Notes: generated by a model from the letters alone, not told the origin. A stretch of DNA of 64,000 nt from Piliocolobus tephrosceles (GCF_002776525.5 NC_045436.1:159755783-159819782); one strand, 5' to 3'. Positions 12,076 through 23,461 are shown, counted from the first letter of the stretch. Translations and numbers: made by a program.

Positions 12076-12314
12076 ATCTGGGCATGGAATTCAGGTCTTT
12101 TTCACTAGACAATGGCTTCCCCCACCTGAAGACAGAAAGCAAAGTGTATATATAACATGGCTTTCTCTATGCTTGAATCTTATTTAAATTCTCACAACAA
12201 CCCGATGTGATCAGTACTACTGTTTTTAGGGGAGGAATGAGAGGGAAGGGTTGCAAAAAGACAAGGAGAAGCTTTTGAGAATGTTGGATATGCTTATTAT
12301 GATTGTTATATTTG

Positions 12315-12420
12315 TTTAACTGGTATATGCATAGGTCAAAACTGACCAAATGGAACATTTTAAAGTTGTGCAGTTCATTGCATGGTAAGTATACCTCATT
12401 GATGCTGTTTTATAAAAGTG
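12315..12420 (+). repeat. L1 3' terminal fragment, sense
   Basis: 'ttgtgcagttcattgcatgg' and 'aagtatacctcattgatgct' match the end of old L1 3' UTRs, which read '...tatacctcaataaagctgttt'. Confidence 0.6.
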
Positions 12421-12522
12421 TTGGGCAACAACAACAAAGTAGCTTTTGATGAGGTATCATTTGCTGAGGGGCAATCAGTTAATTTAGTTTTGAAAAACAA
12501 ACAAAAAATCTGTCTTTCTATG

Positions 12523-12529
<7 letters not shown>

Positions 12530-12585
<56 letters not shown>

Positions 12586-12876
12586 AGACAGGGTCTCACT
12601 CTGTTGCCCCCACTGGAGTCCAGTGGTGAGATCATGGCTCACTGCAGCCTCAATCTCCTGGGCTCAAGCGATCCTCCCACCTCAGCCTTTTGAGTAGCTG
12701 AGACCACACGTGCAAGCCGTCACACCTGGTTAATTTTTTAAAAAAATTTTTTTTGGTAGAGATGGGGCTTCTTCATGTTGCCCAGGTTGGTCTTGAACTC
12801 CTGGGCTGAAGAGATCCACCCACCTTGGCCTCCCCAAAGTGCTGGGATTATAGGCGAGAGCCACTGAACCCAGCCC
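12530..12876 (-). mobile_element. Alu SINE, antisense, with long poly-T
   Basis: The tail is TTTTC repeats followed by 41 uninterrupted Ts (12544-12584). The body ends at 'gccactgaacccagcc'. 'cctcaatctcctgggctcaa' points to a J or early S element. Confidence 0.9.
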
Positions 12877-13004
12877 TTATTCTTCTTTACACTTCAGCCT
12901 CTCTTCCCCCACCCACTTTTTTTTCTTTGGTGCCTACTTTTTCTCTCTACCTTCTCCACAATTTATTTGGTTCAGATAGAGCTGGATTTTTGTTTGCTGT
13001 TTCA

Positions 13005-13560
13005 GGTAGAAGTTTAATTTCCATATGGTCAAATTCGCCCTTTTAAGTTTATAGTTCTGTATGTAAACACCATCACCATCAAGAGAGAGGACATTTCCAT
13101 CATCCCCCAAATTCCCCTATACCTCTTTGGACTTAATCCCCAACTCCTGGCAATTACTGTTGGATTTTCTATCCCTATGGTTTTGCCTTTTCCAGAATGT
13201 CATATGAATGGAGTCTGCTTCTTTCATTTGGCACAGGGTTTCTCACCCTGGCACTGTTGACATTGTGGGCCAGATCATTCTTTGCTGTGCCGGCCTGTCC
13301 CGTGCACTACAGAATGTTTAGCAGCATCTCTGGTATCCACCCACTAGATTCCAGTAACACCTCTCTCCCCAGTTGTCACAACCACAAATGTCTTCAGGCA
13401 CGGCAAAATGCCCCCTAGGGGGCAGAATCACTCCTGATTGAGGACCGCTGACCTAGCTTAATGCATTTGAGAGCATCCACGTTGGTGCATGTATCCATAG
13501 TTTCATCTTTTCTACTTACACAACCCTTTTTACTTAAACAATCACAGGTATTGCATACCT
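13005..13560. repeat. Old L1-type repeat interrupted by a hAT element
   Basis: 'accatcaccatcaagagag', 'ttttgccttttccagaatgtc', 'atgaatggagtctgcttc' and, after the inserted element, 'taatgcatttgagagcatcc' and 'tgcatgtatccatagttt' form one continuous widely repeated block. The join is broken at 13234-13450. Subfamily not assigned. Confidence 0.6.
13234..13450 (+). mobile_element. Non-autonomous hAT (Charlie-type) DNA transposon
   Basis: 217 bp that start 'cagggtttctcaccctgg' and end 'gattgaggaccgctg'. The reverse complement of the end (CAGCGGTCCTCAATC) pairs with the start as decayed terminal inverted repeats of the CAGNGGTTCTCA class. Internal text 'gaatgtttagcagcatctct' and 'ccctagggggcagaatc' is typical of this MER family. 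No transposase is encoded. Confidence 0.8.
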
Positions 13561-13564
13561 GCAA

Positions 13565-13855
13565 AATACAACAGTTCAAAGTAAGCCCCAAAGAACCAAA
13601 TAGACACAGACCAAAAGCACGCTTGGAGTGGGTTTCTCTGGTGTGAGGAATGAATGGGTATGTAAATGGCAGGTTTCGTTTGCCTCTGAAATCAATTCTT
13701 TCCCAAGATGGACACTTGAATGATGGAGTCAGCTGCTCTCAATCTGAGTAGAAAGCAGTGGCCAAACTATCTCCTGCTACTGAACTTCCCTTAAAGTATC
13801 CACACTCGGCCACACTCGGGGTCAACAACTGAAAAGATCACAAGATGTGGATGAC
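13565..13855. other. Unassigned, no gene seen
   Basis: Unrecognised sequence between the L1-type block and the THE1 LTR. Confidence 0.35.
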
Positions 13856-13858
13856 CAC

Positions 13859-14210
13859 TGATATGGTTTGGCTGTGTCCCTGCCCAAATGTCATCTTGAA
13901 TTATAGCTCCCATAATTCCCACCTGTTGTGGGAGGTGCCCCGTGGAAGATAATTGAATCATGGGGGCAGTTTTCCCCATACTGATCTCATGGTAGTGAAT
14001 TAGTCTCAGGAGATTTGATGGTTTTATAATGGGTTTCCCCTTTCACTTGGCTCTCATTTTGTCTTGCCTGCTGCCATGTAAGATGTACCTTTGCTCTTCC
14101 TTCATCTTCTGCCATGATTGTGAGGCCTCCCCAGCCACGTGGAACTGTGAGTCCATTGAAATCCAGTCTGAGGTATGTCTTTATTAGCAGTGTGAGAACA
14201 GAGTAATACA
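13859..14210 (+). mobile_element. THE1-type solo LTR (MaLR)
   Basis: It starts 'tgatatggtttggctgtgtc' and ends 'gagaacagagtaataca', the THE1 termini. Internal landmarks are 'gaatcatgggggcag' and 'ccatgattgtgaggcctcc'. About 35 bases are missing between 'gtccattgaaatcc' and 'agtctgaggtatg', which removes the usual polyadenylation-signal stretch. The 5-bp flanks are accac and accat, a decayed duplication. No internal viral genes are next to it. Confidence 0.9.
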
Positions 14211-14215
14211 ACCAT

Positions 14216-14880
14216 TAAGGGCAACACCACTCACTGATGGGCAGGATGAGCTTCTCAGTCTATCTCTTGCTGTTTGCTGTATAAAGCACAGATTATAATG
14301 CGAATCAGACGGTTAGTGTGGCTATGAGGAAGTGCTAGGAAATGAAGAAAAAAAGCAAGTGACTGGGGCAGACACAGCCATTGCACCACTCTGGGGTTTC
14401 CACAGTTGACTTGTTGGCTCATCTGTGCATACTTCATGTTGTCTGTCCGCTAACCGGCCTGCACCCACTTAACTGTGAATGACCACACATCTGTCCTGGG
14501 CTGTGAGCAGCCACCAATGCACTTAAGGAATGAGGTAGGGATTTCTTCAGGGACATGTTCTCCAAACTTCTGGAGGGGGGGGTGAGCTAAAGAGAAAGGG
14601 CAACAGTTGTGAAGGATAAAGAAGGAGGAAGTAGGGTCGGGCAGGGAGAGGCTCAGAACACAATCAGATCTTACATTACCTGCCGAGCTCTGGAGCAAAG
14701 ATTACCTATTACAGGAGTCATGTATTGGGCACAAATGACCAGGCCCTGGTACACTTTGCTATGTCTGGCCATTGGCTGGTGGCTGACTGAGCCAGACATG
14801 GATCCTAAAGGTGGTATAGCTGGAGACTGGTAACTAACTATACTCCTTACAGTTGAATGGCAAGTTTTTGTGTTTTTGCT
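14216..14880. other. Unassigned, no gene seen
   Basis: No repeat family or gene recognised. A short G-rich run lies at 14575-14582. Confidence 0.4.
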
Positions 14881-14881
14881 T

Positions 14882-15112
14882 TTGTTTTGTTTTTTGAGAC
14901 AGGGTCTTTCTCTGTTGCACAGGCTTGGGTGCAGTGGCACAGACAGCTCACTGCAGCCTCAAACTCCCGGGCTCAAGTGATCCTCCTGCCTCAGCCTCCC
15001 AAGTAGGTGGGATTATAGGTGTGTACCATCATGCCTGCTCTTTTTTTTTTTTTTAATAGGGATGGCATCTTGCTATGTTGTTCAGGCTGGTCTCAAACTC
15101 CTGGCCTCAAGT
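14882..15112 (-). mobile_element. Alu SINE, antisense, lacking its 5' end
   Basis: Starts with a T-rich tail and 'gagacagggtctttctctg'. It stops after 'ctcctggcctcaagt', so about the first 45-50 bases of the Alu are missing. The break is an abrupt junction with an LTR that starts at 15113. Confidence 0.88.
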
Positions 15113-15593
15113 TGTCAGAGGCATTTGAACTGGAGCAACTCCATCTTGAATAGGGGCTGAGTAAAATAAGGCTGAAACCTACTGGGCTGCATTCCCAGAC
15201 GGTAAGGTATTCTAAGTCACAGGATGGAATAGGAGGTCAGCACAAGATACAGATCATAAAGACCTTGCTGATAAAACAGGATGCAGTAAAGAAGCAGGCT
15301 AAAACCCACCAAAACTGAGATAGCCATCAGAGTGACCTCTGGTCATCCTCACTGCTACACTCCCACCAGTGCCATGACAGTTTACAAATGCCATGGCTAT
15401 ATCAGGAAGCGACCCTATATGGTCTAAAAAGGGGAGGCATGAATAATCCACCCCTTCCTTAGTATTTAATCAATAAATAACCATAAAAATGGGCAACCAG
15501 CAGCCCTTGGGGTCCTTTGCCTGTGGAGTAGCCATTCTTTTATTTCTTTACTTTCCTAATAAACTTGCTTTTACCTTAAAAAAAAAAAAAAAA
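15113..15593 (+). mobile_element. Endogenous retrovirus LTR ending in poly(A)
   Basis: It starts at 'tgtcagaggcatttgaactg', and the body contains 'gacctctggtcatcctcac', 'ccatgacagtttacaaatgc' and 'atatggtctaaaaaggggag'. These place it in a common ERV1-class LTR family whose exact name I do not assign. AATAAA is at 15558-15563. After 14 more bases a run of 16 As (15578-15593) replaces the normal continuation of the LTR. A second, truncated LTR of the same family is antisense at 35455-35795 and does carry that continuation. No viral coding region is present. Confidence 0.82.
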
Positions 15594-16140
15594 CTCGATG
15601 CGCTTGGCCAGACAGTGCATTTGGGATTTGTGCTGGTTGGATGGGGCATTGAAGTTTCTACTTGGAACAAAAACTCTTAGGGAAAAAGCATTAGAGGAAC
15701 TGCCCTTTCCACTTGCTTTTTCAGAAACACTGTTTACAATAACAACAATCACGTGATTTACAAAGCTACATTTATTGACTGGTTGAGTAAATAAGTGAAT
15801 AAATTTAGCACACAGCTGGCCCAAGGCAAAACTGGGAAAGAGATAAAGCCGGTCCTGAGTGCTTCCAGACCATTTTCAGGAGCCCTTTTCTTGTGTGTTA
15901 ATGAACTTAAATATTTAATAAGTAACGACCATGCTTCAGGCCCTCTGCTGCTGAGTTCAGGGATGTCAAACATTCTTTCCCCGCGTGGCGCTCACAGGCA
16001 CGTCCTGTGAACAGATGGAGAAAGCTGGATTGCTGTTCAATGAAGGAACAGGCAAGGCACAGGGGGCAGCCCGTGATCCTCTCGTCGTGCTCTGCCTTCT
16101 CATGTCTCGTGGGCAAGACTTTCAACTCTCAGATGCCAGA
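15594..16140. other. Unassigned, no gene seen
   Basis: No family recognised. Short frames exist on both strands but without domains. Confidence 0.4.
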
Positions 16141-16144
16141 TCTC

Positions 16145-17880
16145 AGATCAATTCATTCAACAAATATTGCATGTCAGACACTGTTCTAGGCATTGGGTAG
16201 AAAGCAGTGGGGGGAAAAAAAAGTAAATTATGCAGTAGCTCATATGGAGACATACAAGGCGAACCAGGAGAATATGAAACCAGGGACTTGGTTGCAGTTT
16301 TCACTGGAATAGTCAGGGAAGGCCTCACATTTGAACAAATACCCAAAAGACTCTAAAGTTCACATATCTTTGGAAAGAACATTCCAAGCAGAGAAATCAG
16401 CAAGTGTCAAGGTCCTGTGGTCGAAGCAGAATGTTTGAGGGCGGTGGAGAGACCCAGGAGGGGAGCAGTGACTGAGGTCTATGAGATCTAGCTATGGGGT
16501 GCTGGATGTGGAGGCCTTACAGGCCATGGTGGGGACAGTGGTTTCCTTCTGTGAGTGACACTGGCTTCACTCTTTGTGTGATGGTATGCTGCTGGAGCCT
16601 TTTGCACAGAGAAATGACAAAATGTGATGTAGGTTAATAGGCACCCACTCTGGCTGCTACATTGAGAATAAACTATGGGGGACAAAGCTAGATGACATTG
16701 GGATGCTCTTGAAGCAATTCAGGTGGGATAGGATGGTGGCTTTAACCAGTGGAGGGGATGAGAAGTGGTTGTATTTTACATGTATTTTTAGAAAGAGCCA
16801 TTGGATTTGTTAGCAGATCAACAAATCTGTGGGAAAGAAAGAGAAGAATCAACATCACAAGAGCTTTTGTCTGGGCAACTGGAAAAGATAGAATTTCCAC
16901 TTCCTGAACTGGAGAAGACTATGAAAGAAGGTTGGAGTGAAGAGTCCGGAGTTTCTTTCTTTTTATTTTTCATTATTTTAAAAACTTTTTTAGAGACAGG
17001 GTCTCATTCTGTCACCCAGGCTGGAGTGCAGTGATACAGTCATGGCTCACTGCAGCCTCGACCTTCTGGGCTCAAGTGACCCTCCCACCTCAGCCTCCCA
17101 AGTAGCTAAGACTACAGGCATGTACCACCAACTCTGGCTATATATATGTTTTTTGTAGAGATAGGGTCTTGCTATGATGTCCAGGCTGGTCTCAAACTCC
17201 TGGCCTCAAGTGATACTTCTGCCTTGCCCTCCCAAAGTGTTGGGATTATAGGTACATGCCACCATGTCCAGCCTGGTGTTTCATTTTTGGACACATGAAG
17301 GTTGTGATGCCTATTAGTGATCCAGGTTGTCATGTTGAGTGGACAGTTGGCATAAGAGTCCACAGTTCAGAAGAAAAGTCTAGGTGCAGATAGAGAATGG
17401 GGAGTCTTTGGTGGCACACAGATAGCAGGAGCATGGATGATATTTCAAAGGAGTGAGTATGAACAGAGGAAAGATGAGCTCTGTGGACTCAACTCTGGAA
17501 CATGCCAACATCTGGAGTTTGAGGAGACTGAGAGGGAGCAGTCAAGGATATGAGAAGAAACCAGGTGAGTTTTCTTGGAACTCAAGAGAAGAACGAGATT
17601 CAAGAGGGAGGGAGTAAGGGATGATGTTAAATGCTATTGACAGGTCAAGTAAGATGACATCTGAAAACCAACCATTGGGTTTAGCATCATTAAAATCATT
17701 GGACATTGACAAGAGCAATTTGTGGAGTGGTGAGGACAAAAGCCTAAATAGAATAAGTTCAAGAGAGAAGGGGAGGAGAATAACAGGGAAGACCATAAAT
17801 GGGAGATAGACAATAGTTAAGAGAAGTTCTGCCATGAATGGAAGCAGAAGGAAATGTATGGAAAGAGAGAGTTTTGTTTA
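16145..17880 (-). repeat. Long L2 LINE fragment, antisense, split by an Alu
   Basis: About 1.4 kb of L2 read backwards. It begins with the 3' end ('aattcattcaacaaatat', 'cactgttctaggcattggg'), passes through 'gaacattccaagcagagaaa', and reaches the reverse-transcriptase region ('aggtcaagtaagatgac', 'caatttgtggagtggtgagg', 'ttcaagagagaagggg'). AluJ at 16984-17275 interrupts it. All frames are broken. Confidence 0.8.
16984..17275 (-). mobile_element. AluJ-type SINE, antisense
   Basis: 'agagacagggtctcattctg' to 'gccaccatgtccagcc', with 'cctcgaccttctgggctcaa' and 'ctcaaactcctggcctcaa' as J-type features. Inserted in the L2 around it. Confidence 0.9.
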
Positions 17881-18361
17881 AAAGATGGCAGAAATTCCCG
17901 CATGTTCCAAAACTGATAAGAGAAACAGAGATGATGTAGGAGTTGAATTTGTGAAGGCCTCTCTTTAAGGCTATGCAATGAGGTAATGTAAAATGTTTAT
18001 GTAGATTAGGTTGTGACATGGAGATACTTATGGTGTAATGTACTGCAGTGAAACACACACACAGAAGAAACATAATGAAATGCACATATAAATGGAAGCA
18101 TGTAAGATTATACAAGCATTTGACCAAATATTTGAGGAAAACATGGTGTAATAATAGCTGCTCTGGAAAGGGGTGATTATGAGTATTTATTTCTCCTTCA
18201 ATTTCTAATCATTCTATAATATTGTTTTCTTAATATTATAAAATATTTTCTAAATAAAGTGCATTGAAGTTTTCAGCCTTGCACCGTATTAACATGGTCA
18301 TTAGAAGAAAGACTTTATGCAGGTGAAATTTATAATCGATTCTTAAATTGATCTGTTTGAT

Positions 18362-18445
18362 TTGTTGATTCATTCAGCAAGTGTTTATTGAGCACCTACT
18401 ATGCACAGACACCAGGGATAAAGTGGTGAACAAGGTAGCTGAAGG
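18362..18445 (-). repeat. L2 3' end, antisense
   Basis: 'attcattcagcaagtgttt' and 'attgagcacctactatgcac' match the antisense L2/MIR-shared tail. Confidence 0.65.
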
Positions 18446-18449
18446 CCCA

Positions 18450-19185
18450 GCTATTGAGAGCAGACCTGGTTGTCTGAGAACATGGGGCAGCCTCATCAGA
18501 CTTAAAGGACAGTGACTGGGAGAGCCAGGAGGACATTCATTTCCTAGAAACAGCATTCCTCATTTTCCACAGCTCTGCTACTCACATTTTCCCTTCAAGT
18601 ACAGGAAGCCTTGACCCAGAACTAGAGAATCACCACCCATCACCTCTCACAGGGACCATTCATTGCAATGGCTAATCTCTCTGCCTTCCCCAACCTCTGC
18701 CTCCTCTCCAAATCCATGCTGCTGCTAAGATTCTACAGGGTTGGCCTGGCTTGGCTGTGAGTCGTGTGCTGGCCATTACCCACACTCCCAGCTACAATGC
18801 AGCTTTGTGTGCACATGGAAAATTCCTTTCCCAAGGCTGTTCTCAGTGCCAAAGTTTGTGTTCTCAACAGCAATGCTCAATCGCCTCCAGATCCCAGGCA
18901 ATATCACCTCCAGGGGCTATCCTCCAGTATGCCCCTCTTGTAATAACAACAGCAGTCTTTGGAAAACAATATGGAAGCATGAAACAACACACTGCTTATG
19001 ATTATTTTTAGGTAGTCCCTAAACTGAAATCTAGGGGTCACTCACCAGAAGACGGTACTCTGGTACTCAAAGATATAAGAAGTCTTAGAAATAATAGTTT
19101 ATTCAGTCTTACTAGGACAATAAGAAATAGTGCCAAGACGAGAATAAAATGCTGTTCATATAGGTTGAAAGACAATGTGTAGGGG
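18450..19185. other. Unassigned, no gene seen
   Basis: No family recognised. Part of a 6.2-kb interval (17.28-23.46 kb) with no Alu. Confidence 0.4.
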
Positions 19186-19189
19186 AAGG

Positions 19190-19395
19190 ATATGGATTTT
19201 GGTATTATATAGACCTGACTTAACATCTTGATCTTATTGCTTCTTTACTGTGTAAGCTAGAGCCAGTCACAGAAATAAGCACCTCAATTTTCTCACCTGT
19301 AAATGAGAATCAGGCCTACTTGTAGGGTTTTCTTCAGGAGTAAAGGAATTAAGTACAAACTATGTGACACCTTGGAGGTGTTAATCAGTGATCAT
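19190..19395 (+). repeat. MIR SINE, sense
   Basis: 'atatagacctgacttaac', 'actgtgtaagctagagcc', 'ctcaattttctcacctgtaa' and 'gtgacaccttggaggtgtta' follow the MIR order with heavy decay. Confidence 0.6.
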
Positions 19396-19455
19396 TTTTA
19401 TCATTTCTTGTGCACTCTTGCAGAGGCTGTGGTAGTAACGATGCGAGCACATACT

Positions 19456-19490
19456 TGTATGTACATATGTACGCATGCATGCGTGTGTGT
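19456..19490. repeat. 35-base alternating pyrimidine-purine tract
   Basis: The run alternates pyrimidine and purine without a break. It contains two overlapping perfect 12-bp palindromes, GTACATATGTAC (19461-19472) and CGCATGCATGCG (19472-19483). Such tracts favour Z-DNA or cruciform structure under supercoiling. Confidence 0.85.
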
Positions 19491-19499
19491 TTGAGTGTG

Positions 19500-20955
19500 T
19501 GGACCCAGCTCGAACCTATCAGGGATTTATCCATGTATGATGTGTCTGGTAAAGGGAAGGTGAATATCCAGGAGTGGATTTGCAGGGAGGTGTGCTGGTG
19601 GAAGGAGGATGTGGGAATTGTTTGGTCAGATGCTACCAGATGCAGGAATGGGGAGTCAGCCTTCTACAGTGCTCCTTGACCTGGTCTCAAAGATAGTGTC
19701 AGAGGAAGGGCTGTATGAATTATTTTTATAAAGGACTGTTACGACGAGAATGGCAGAGTGAAAAAGGCATCTCTCCACTTCTGAGTGGGCTAGTGAGGTT
19801 CAGTCTCAAGGAGGATGTGGAGTGTTCAGTACCACATTGACACACCAGTGTTTTCAGCCTCAGGGTGGCAGAAGACAGCAGCCTGGGCAGAGCAGCATTC
19901 ACAGGGTGGGAGACGCCCCTTCTCAATGGCTTTTGGACATCAACCTCAAAGTTTTTCTTGCGCTCATAAGAAATACAGTGGGACTGTGTGGGGAACAAAG
20001 AGTCTTACTTGATCAAGCAGGGGTAATATTTGGATTATTACTGTGAATGTGCTCCATGGGCTGGTCCTGGGCCTCTCCGCCCCAGATCCATTCCTTGAAT
20101 TGCTCCTACTGTCTATTATAGGGGGCTACCCTTGCAGGTTGTGTTTCAGAGGCTCCTAGAGTAGTGGGTTCTGGCCAGGTATAGCCCATAAAAGGCACTG
20201 GCAGGAGTTGAGGGGTTGGAAGGAAGGAAGAAGCCAGGCTTCTGCTCTCACTCCGTCTCAGTCTTGGGTGGCTTCTCCCTCAGTGGCTCTGTCTTCTCCA
20301 TGGCTCCAGCTCCTATCAGACAGGTCCATTATGATTGTAGTTTGTACCATGTCACCCCCTGGTCTCTGGACTCTATTGGTTGCTGTCTTCTCTTTGCCTC
20401 TCCAATCTCAGAGGAGTAGTGACCTCCTGCCATTGCTCATCTCTGGGCTGTTGCACTGTCCCCTTTGACTCTCTGCCCTTCCATCACACGCATAAACCAT
20501 TCCTTCTGTTCTAAAACCTGGAAATGGTGTCTGTTTTTCTATTTAGACTCTATGGCCATACTACCATCTTTCCTATAGTCTGGGGAGGCCTGAGGAGTCT
20601 CAGGTCATATCTATTTGGATATAAATGTAAATATGGAGGAAGAGGACACTGTTATAAATTTTATGAGATGCTAAAAATGATTCTCACTAGAGTTATTCAA
20701 GTCTTACTAATCCCAGTGTCTCCCTACCCCAGCATCCCCAGGACAGAGCTGGCTTGTTCCAAAACTCAACAAAATGATTCTCTGGTCTTTTTTCCTCTGC
20801 TTGAGCTCATAACTCTGATTCTCATGGTTTACATCCCACTGAGCTTAGGGCGTCCAAGTCCATTTAAGATTTACTTCCTTCGTGGGTTGGCAGTTTCAGT
20901 GATGGCTTCCAATGGAGCCAGGGCTCCCTCCTGTATCCATACTCTTGTTCAGTCC
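19500..20955. other. Mostly unassigned, possible old repeat at 20200-20500
   Basis: No gene recognised. 20200-20500 ('ctgtcttctccatggctcc', 'gctcatctctgggctgttg') resembles an old dispersed repeat, but I cannot name it. A 161-codon frame at 20524-21009 has no domain and runs into a repeat. Confidence 0.35.
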
Positions 20956-20959
20956 CCAC

Positions 20960-21425
20960 CCACATTGACTTGGAGCTTGTACGACTTGCTTTTGCTAATA
21001 GGACAGTAAATGTCCCATGTGCTGTTTATCAGGGGAATGGGACAAAGTGTGGCCCTTACCTGAGGGTGCAGGACAGGAGACAAGACTTGAAAAACCATTG
21101 TGAGGTCAGCCTTTTCTTCTCTCTTGCTGCTTTTAGGACCCAGACACCATGTGAAGAAGAAGCCAAGGCTGGTCTCTAGAGACACATGGCCCAGCTAACA
21201 GCCAGCATTTGTTACTAGAGAAGTAAGGCCATCTTAGACTATCCAACCCCATTTTGAGCTGTCAAATGACTGCAGCCAGAAGAATGACCCCCAGGTGAGA
21301 TGAGCAGAAGAACCACCTCACTGAACCCAAACCCAATCACTGACCCACAGAACCCTGAGCAAATGAAATGGTTGTTTTCAGCCATATAGTTTAGAGGCAG
21401 TTTGTTATGCTGTAAAGGCTAACTC
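20960..21425 (+). repeat. Old LTR-like repeat with a 60-70-bp internal insert
   Basis: Both ends match the family also seen at 37290-38000: 'cttgcttttgctaatagga' near the start, then 'gacccacagaaccctgagc', 'aaatgaaatggttgtttt' and 'agtttgttatgctgtaaag' near the end. Between 'cagtaaatg' and 'agacttgaaaaacc' lies a segment (about 21015-21085) that the 37-kb copy lacks. Family name not assigned. Confidence 0.6.
21021..21083. repeat. 63-bp dispersed repeat, copy A
   Basis: Aligns without gaps to 24046-24108 with 52 of 63 identical bases by hand count. The minus strand contains TCAG|GTAAGG, a strong splice-donor-like core, in both copies. Origin unknown. Confidence 0.75.
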
Positions 21426-21429
21426 AGAA

Positions 21430-22725
21430 TTCTCTTTCTACTTTTTGTACTTTTCTACCAACTACCAGTACGTACTTTCCTCTTACTAACCAACCCTTGT
21501 AAAAAACAGTGCCGTCTGCCCCTCCCCTCTCAAAGGCACCTCAATTGATCTTTCACCAAAGAAAAATTCACCTTCCACTCAGAGCAAGGGTTCCATCAGC
21601 AAAGACCCAATGACTGTCCCTGTACTGCTTCCTCTCAAGAGTTAAGCCTTGACTTCACTGCATGTAAAGTTTCCTTTAAAAAAAATTTTTTTTGAAAAAA
21701 AATGTGGTTTTGCTTCCAAATGATGTTCCAAAGCTCTCTGGCTCACCAAGGAATAATCCCTCAGTTGGAAAGCGTAGCAATGCTGCTATTTTAGAATGGC
21801 ACCAGGCCTCTGGCTCCTTGATGCAGCCAGGGCCGCTGATGCTTCTTCAGGGAAAACTAAAACAACTGCTTAAGATATAGGGACTTATCCCTAAGGGATA
21901 TTTCTGAAAAGAGAGGCCCTCTGCCATATTTCCATTCTTCCCCTTTCTACCCAACTCTGTGCTCCCCAGCCAAAGACGGGTCTTCTTCCTCCTGAACTTC
22001 TAACCTGCTTAAGTGGAGGCCCATCTGTTATCCCTGACCCTGTGGCCTCCCCCACACTCATCCTAATTGTTCTCTGATGAATGCTGAACGTAAGCCTATG
22101 TAACACTCCAAAAATGCACCGCTGGCTGACCAAACATTAACAAGAAAGACAGCTATGAAAAAACAATATGCCTGTTTGCTCAACCTCCCTTTCTGCCGGC
22201 AGACTAATTCTGGAAATTTTCCCACTCTCTGAGGGAAGAGGTGCTTGCTAATCCGGCCAAGTGTCAAAATGGATGGTGTTTGAACAGCTTCCTCTGGCTA
22301 GAGCTGTTTTTCAGATGGTCCCTTGGCAGAAACTCTTGTGGGTTCTGTGCAGAAAACTTCTCCCCTGGAGCCAGTAAAGGGGGCAATTAGGGGAGGGGTC
22401 ATTTCTTATGGTAATAATTGCCTTATATCAGGTACTGCTCTTCCCTAAGAGATTAGCTGGGGCCCAGGTCACTCTTGATACACAGAGGGTGAGGAGGCTG
22501 CTTTGGGCACTGGAGGCGACTCATCTGCAACGAGGAAAGGAACTGAGGTTTGAGAGTGGAATCAACAGATTCAGAGGCCAAGCCACGGGACTGATGTCAG
22601 CTGTGACCACCTCTCTGGAAATGTGTTCAGGATCCAAGATTCCTAGGTCTCACCAAGGTGGGTCAGAGAAGACTCACGATGACAGGAACGGACCTGGCAT
22701 GGTTTGCTTCTTCCCGTCCACCTAC
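21430..22725. other. Unassigned, no gene seen
   Basis: No repeat or gene recognised with confidence. A 203-codon frame starts at 22408 on the + strand, but its 3' half is L2-like sequence. Confidence 0.4.
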
Positions 22726-22729
22726 AAGT

Positions 22730-23035
22730 TCCAGGAGTATTCCCTCCTGGTCTCCCTTCTCCTGGGAAACCTTCCCTGTCACATTCCCAGTGAGATCAGT
22801 CCCTATAATTTGTTTATCCATTTAGTCTCTCCCTGCTTTGGGCCCCACTGTATCAGGAACATTCTCCCATCTAGTACTTCTGTACGGTATGGCACTTGCT
22901 TATGTATAGATTTATCTCTGTCTGAGGAACTCTGGCCTCCTACAGAGAGGGGACACGTCTTATTTACTCAGTATCCCCTGATAACCAACGCGATGTGTGT
23001 ACTTAGTAGGACTGACTAAATGCTTACTGAGTGGG
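22730..23035 (+). repeat. L2 3' end, sense
   Basis: 'cctggtctcccttctcctgg' then 'ctacagagaggggacacgtc' and 'cttagtaggactgactaaat' with 'gcttactgagtgggtgaac' follow the L2 3' end order ('...gggcagggac... gcacatagtaggtgctcaat...'). Confidence 0.55.
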
Positions 23036-23039
23036 TGAA

Positions 23040-23175
23040 CAATCCCATTTTCCATTTAACTCAGAGCAGGTAAGAGTGTGCAAGGTCACTTAGCAGGTGG
23101 GTGCCTGAGCCTGGATTTAGACTCAGGTTTGTCCTGGTCTAAAGCTTGTGTCATTGTCAATTCCACTACTCCATC
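23040..23175 (-). repeat. MIR SINE, antisense
   Basis: 'caaggtcacttagcaggtgg' and 'gcctggatttagactcaggt' are the antisense MIR core. Confidence 0.65.
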
Positions 23176-23210
23176 TTTCCCTCTCCAGTTAGTTAGCCCT
23201 CCCTCCTTAC

Positions 23211-23242
23211 ACACATAGACACACACACACACGCACACACAG
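23211..23242. repeat. (CA)n microsatellite
   Basis: Impure CA dinucleotide run with ATAG and CG interruptions. Confidence 0.9.
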
Positions 23243-23461
23243 ACCACAGAAGAGAGTGGATGAAATTATATAGAGTGTCAGAAACAGAGATGGCCTAAGA
23301 CATTATGGAAACCAGCTCATTTATTTAACGAAGGAGGAAACTGAGGCCAAAGAAATTCAATAACTTGTGTAAAGTGATGTGCTCTGGGCTTTGGGTCTAC
23401 TTGAAAACTGGATCTAGAGTTATTCTTGTTGATAATCATATTTGATTTAATTATTATTGTT

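Noticed and set aside
15113..15593. Intact provirus near the LTR
   Set aside because: Both sides are non-viral (an Alu on the left, unassigned DNA on the right) and no partner LTR or coding region is within reach.
20524..21009. 161-codon open frame, +
   Set aside because: Ends inside an LTR-like repeat and contains no recognised domain.
22408..23019. 203-codon open frame on the + strand
   Set aside because: No domain or signal I recognise, and its 3' half overlaps L2-like sequence. A chance frame is more likely.
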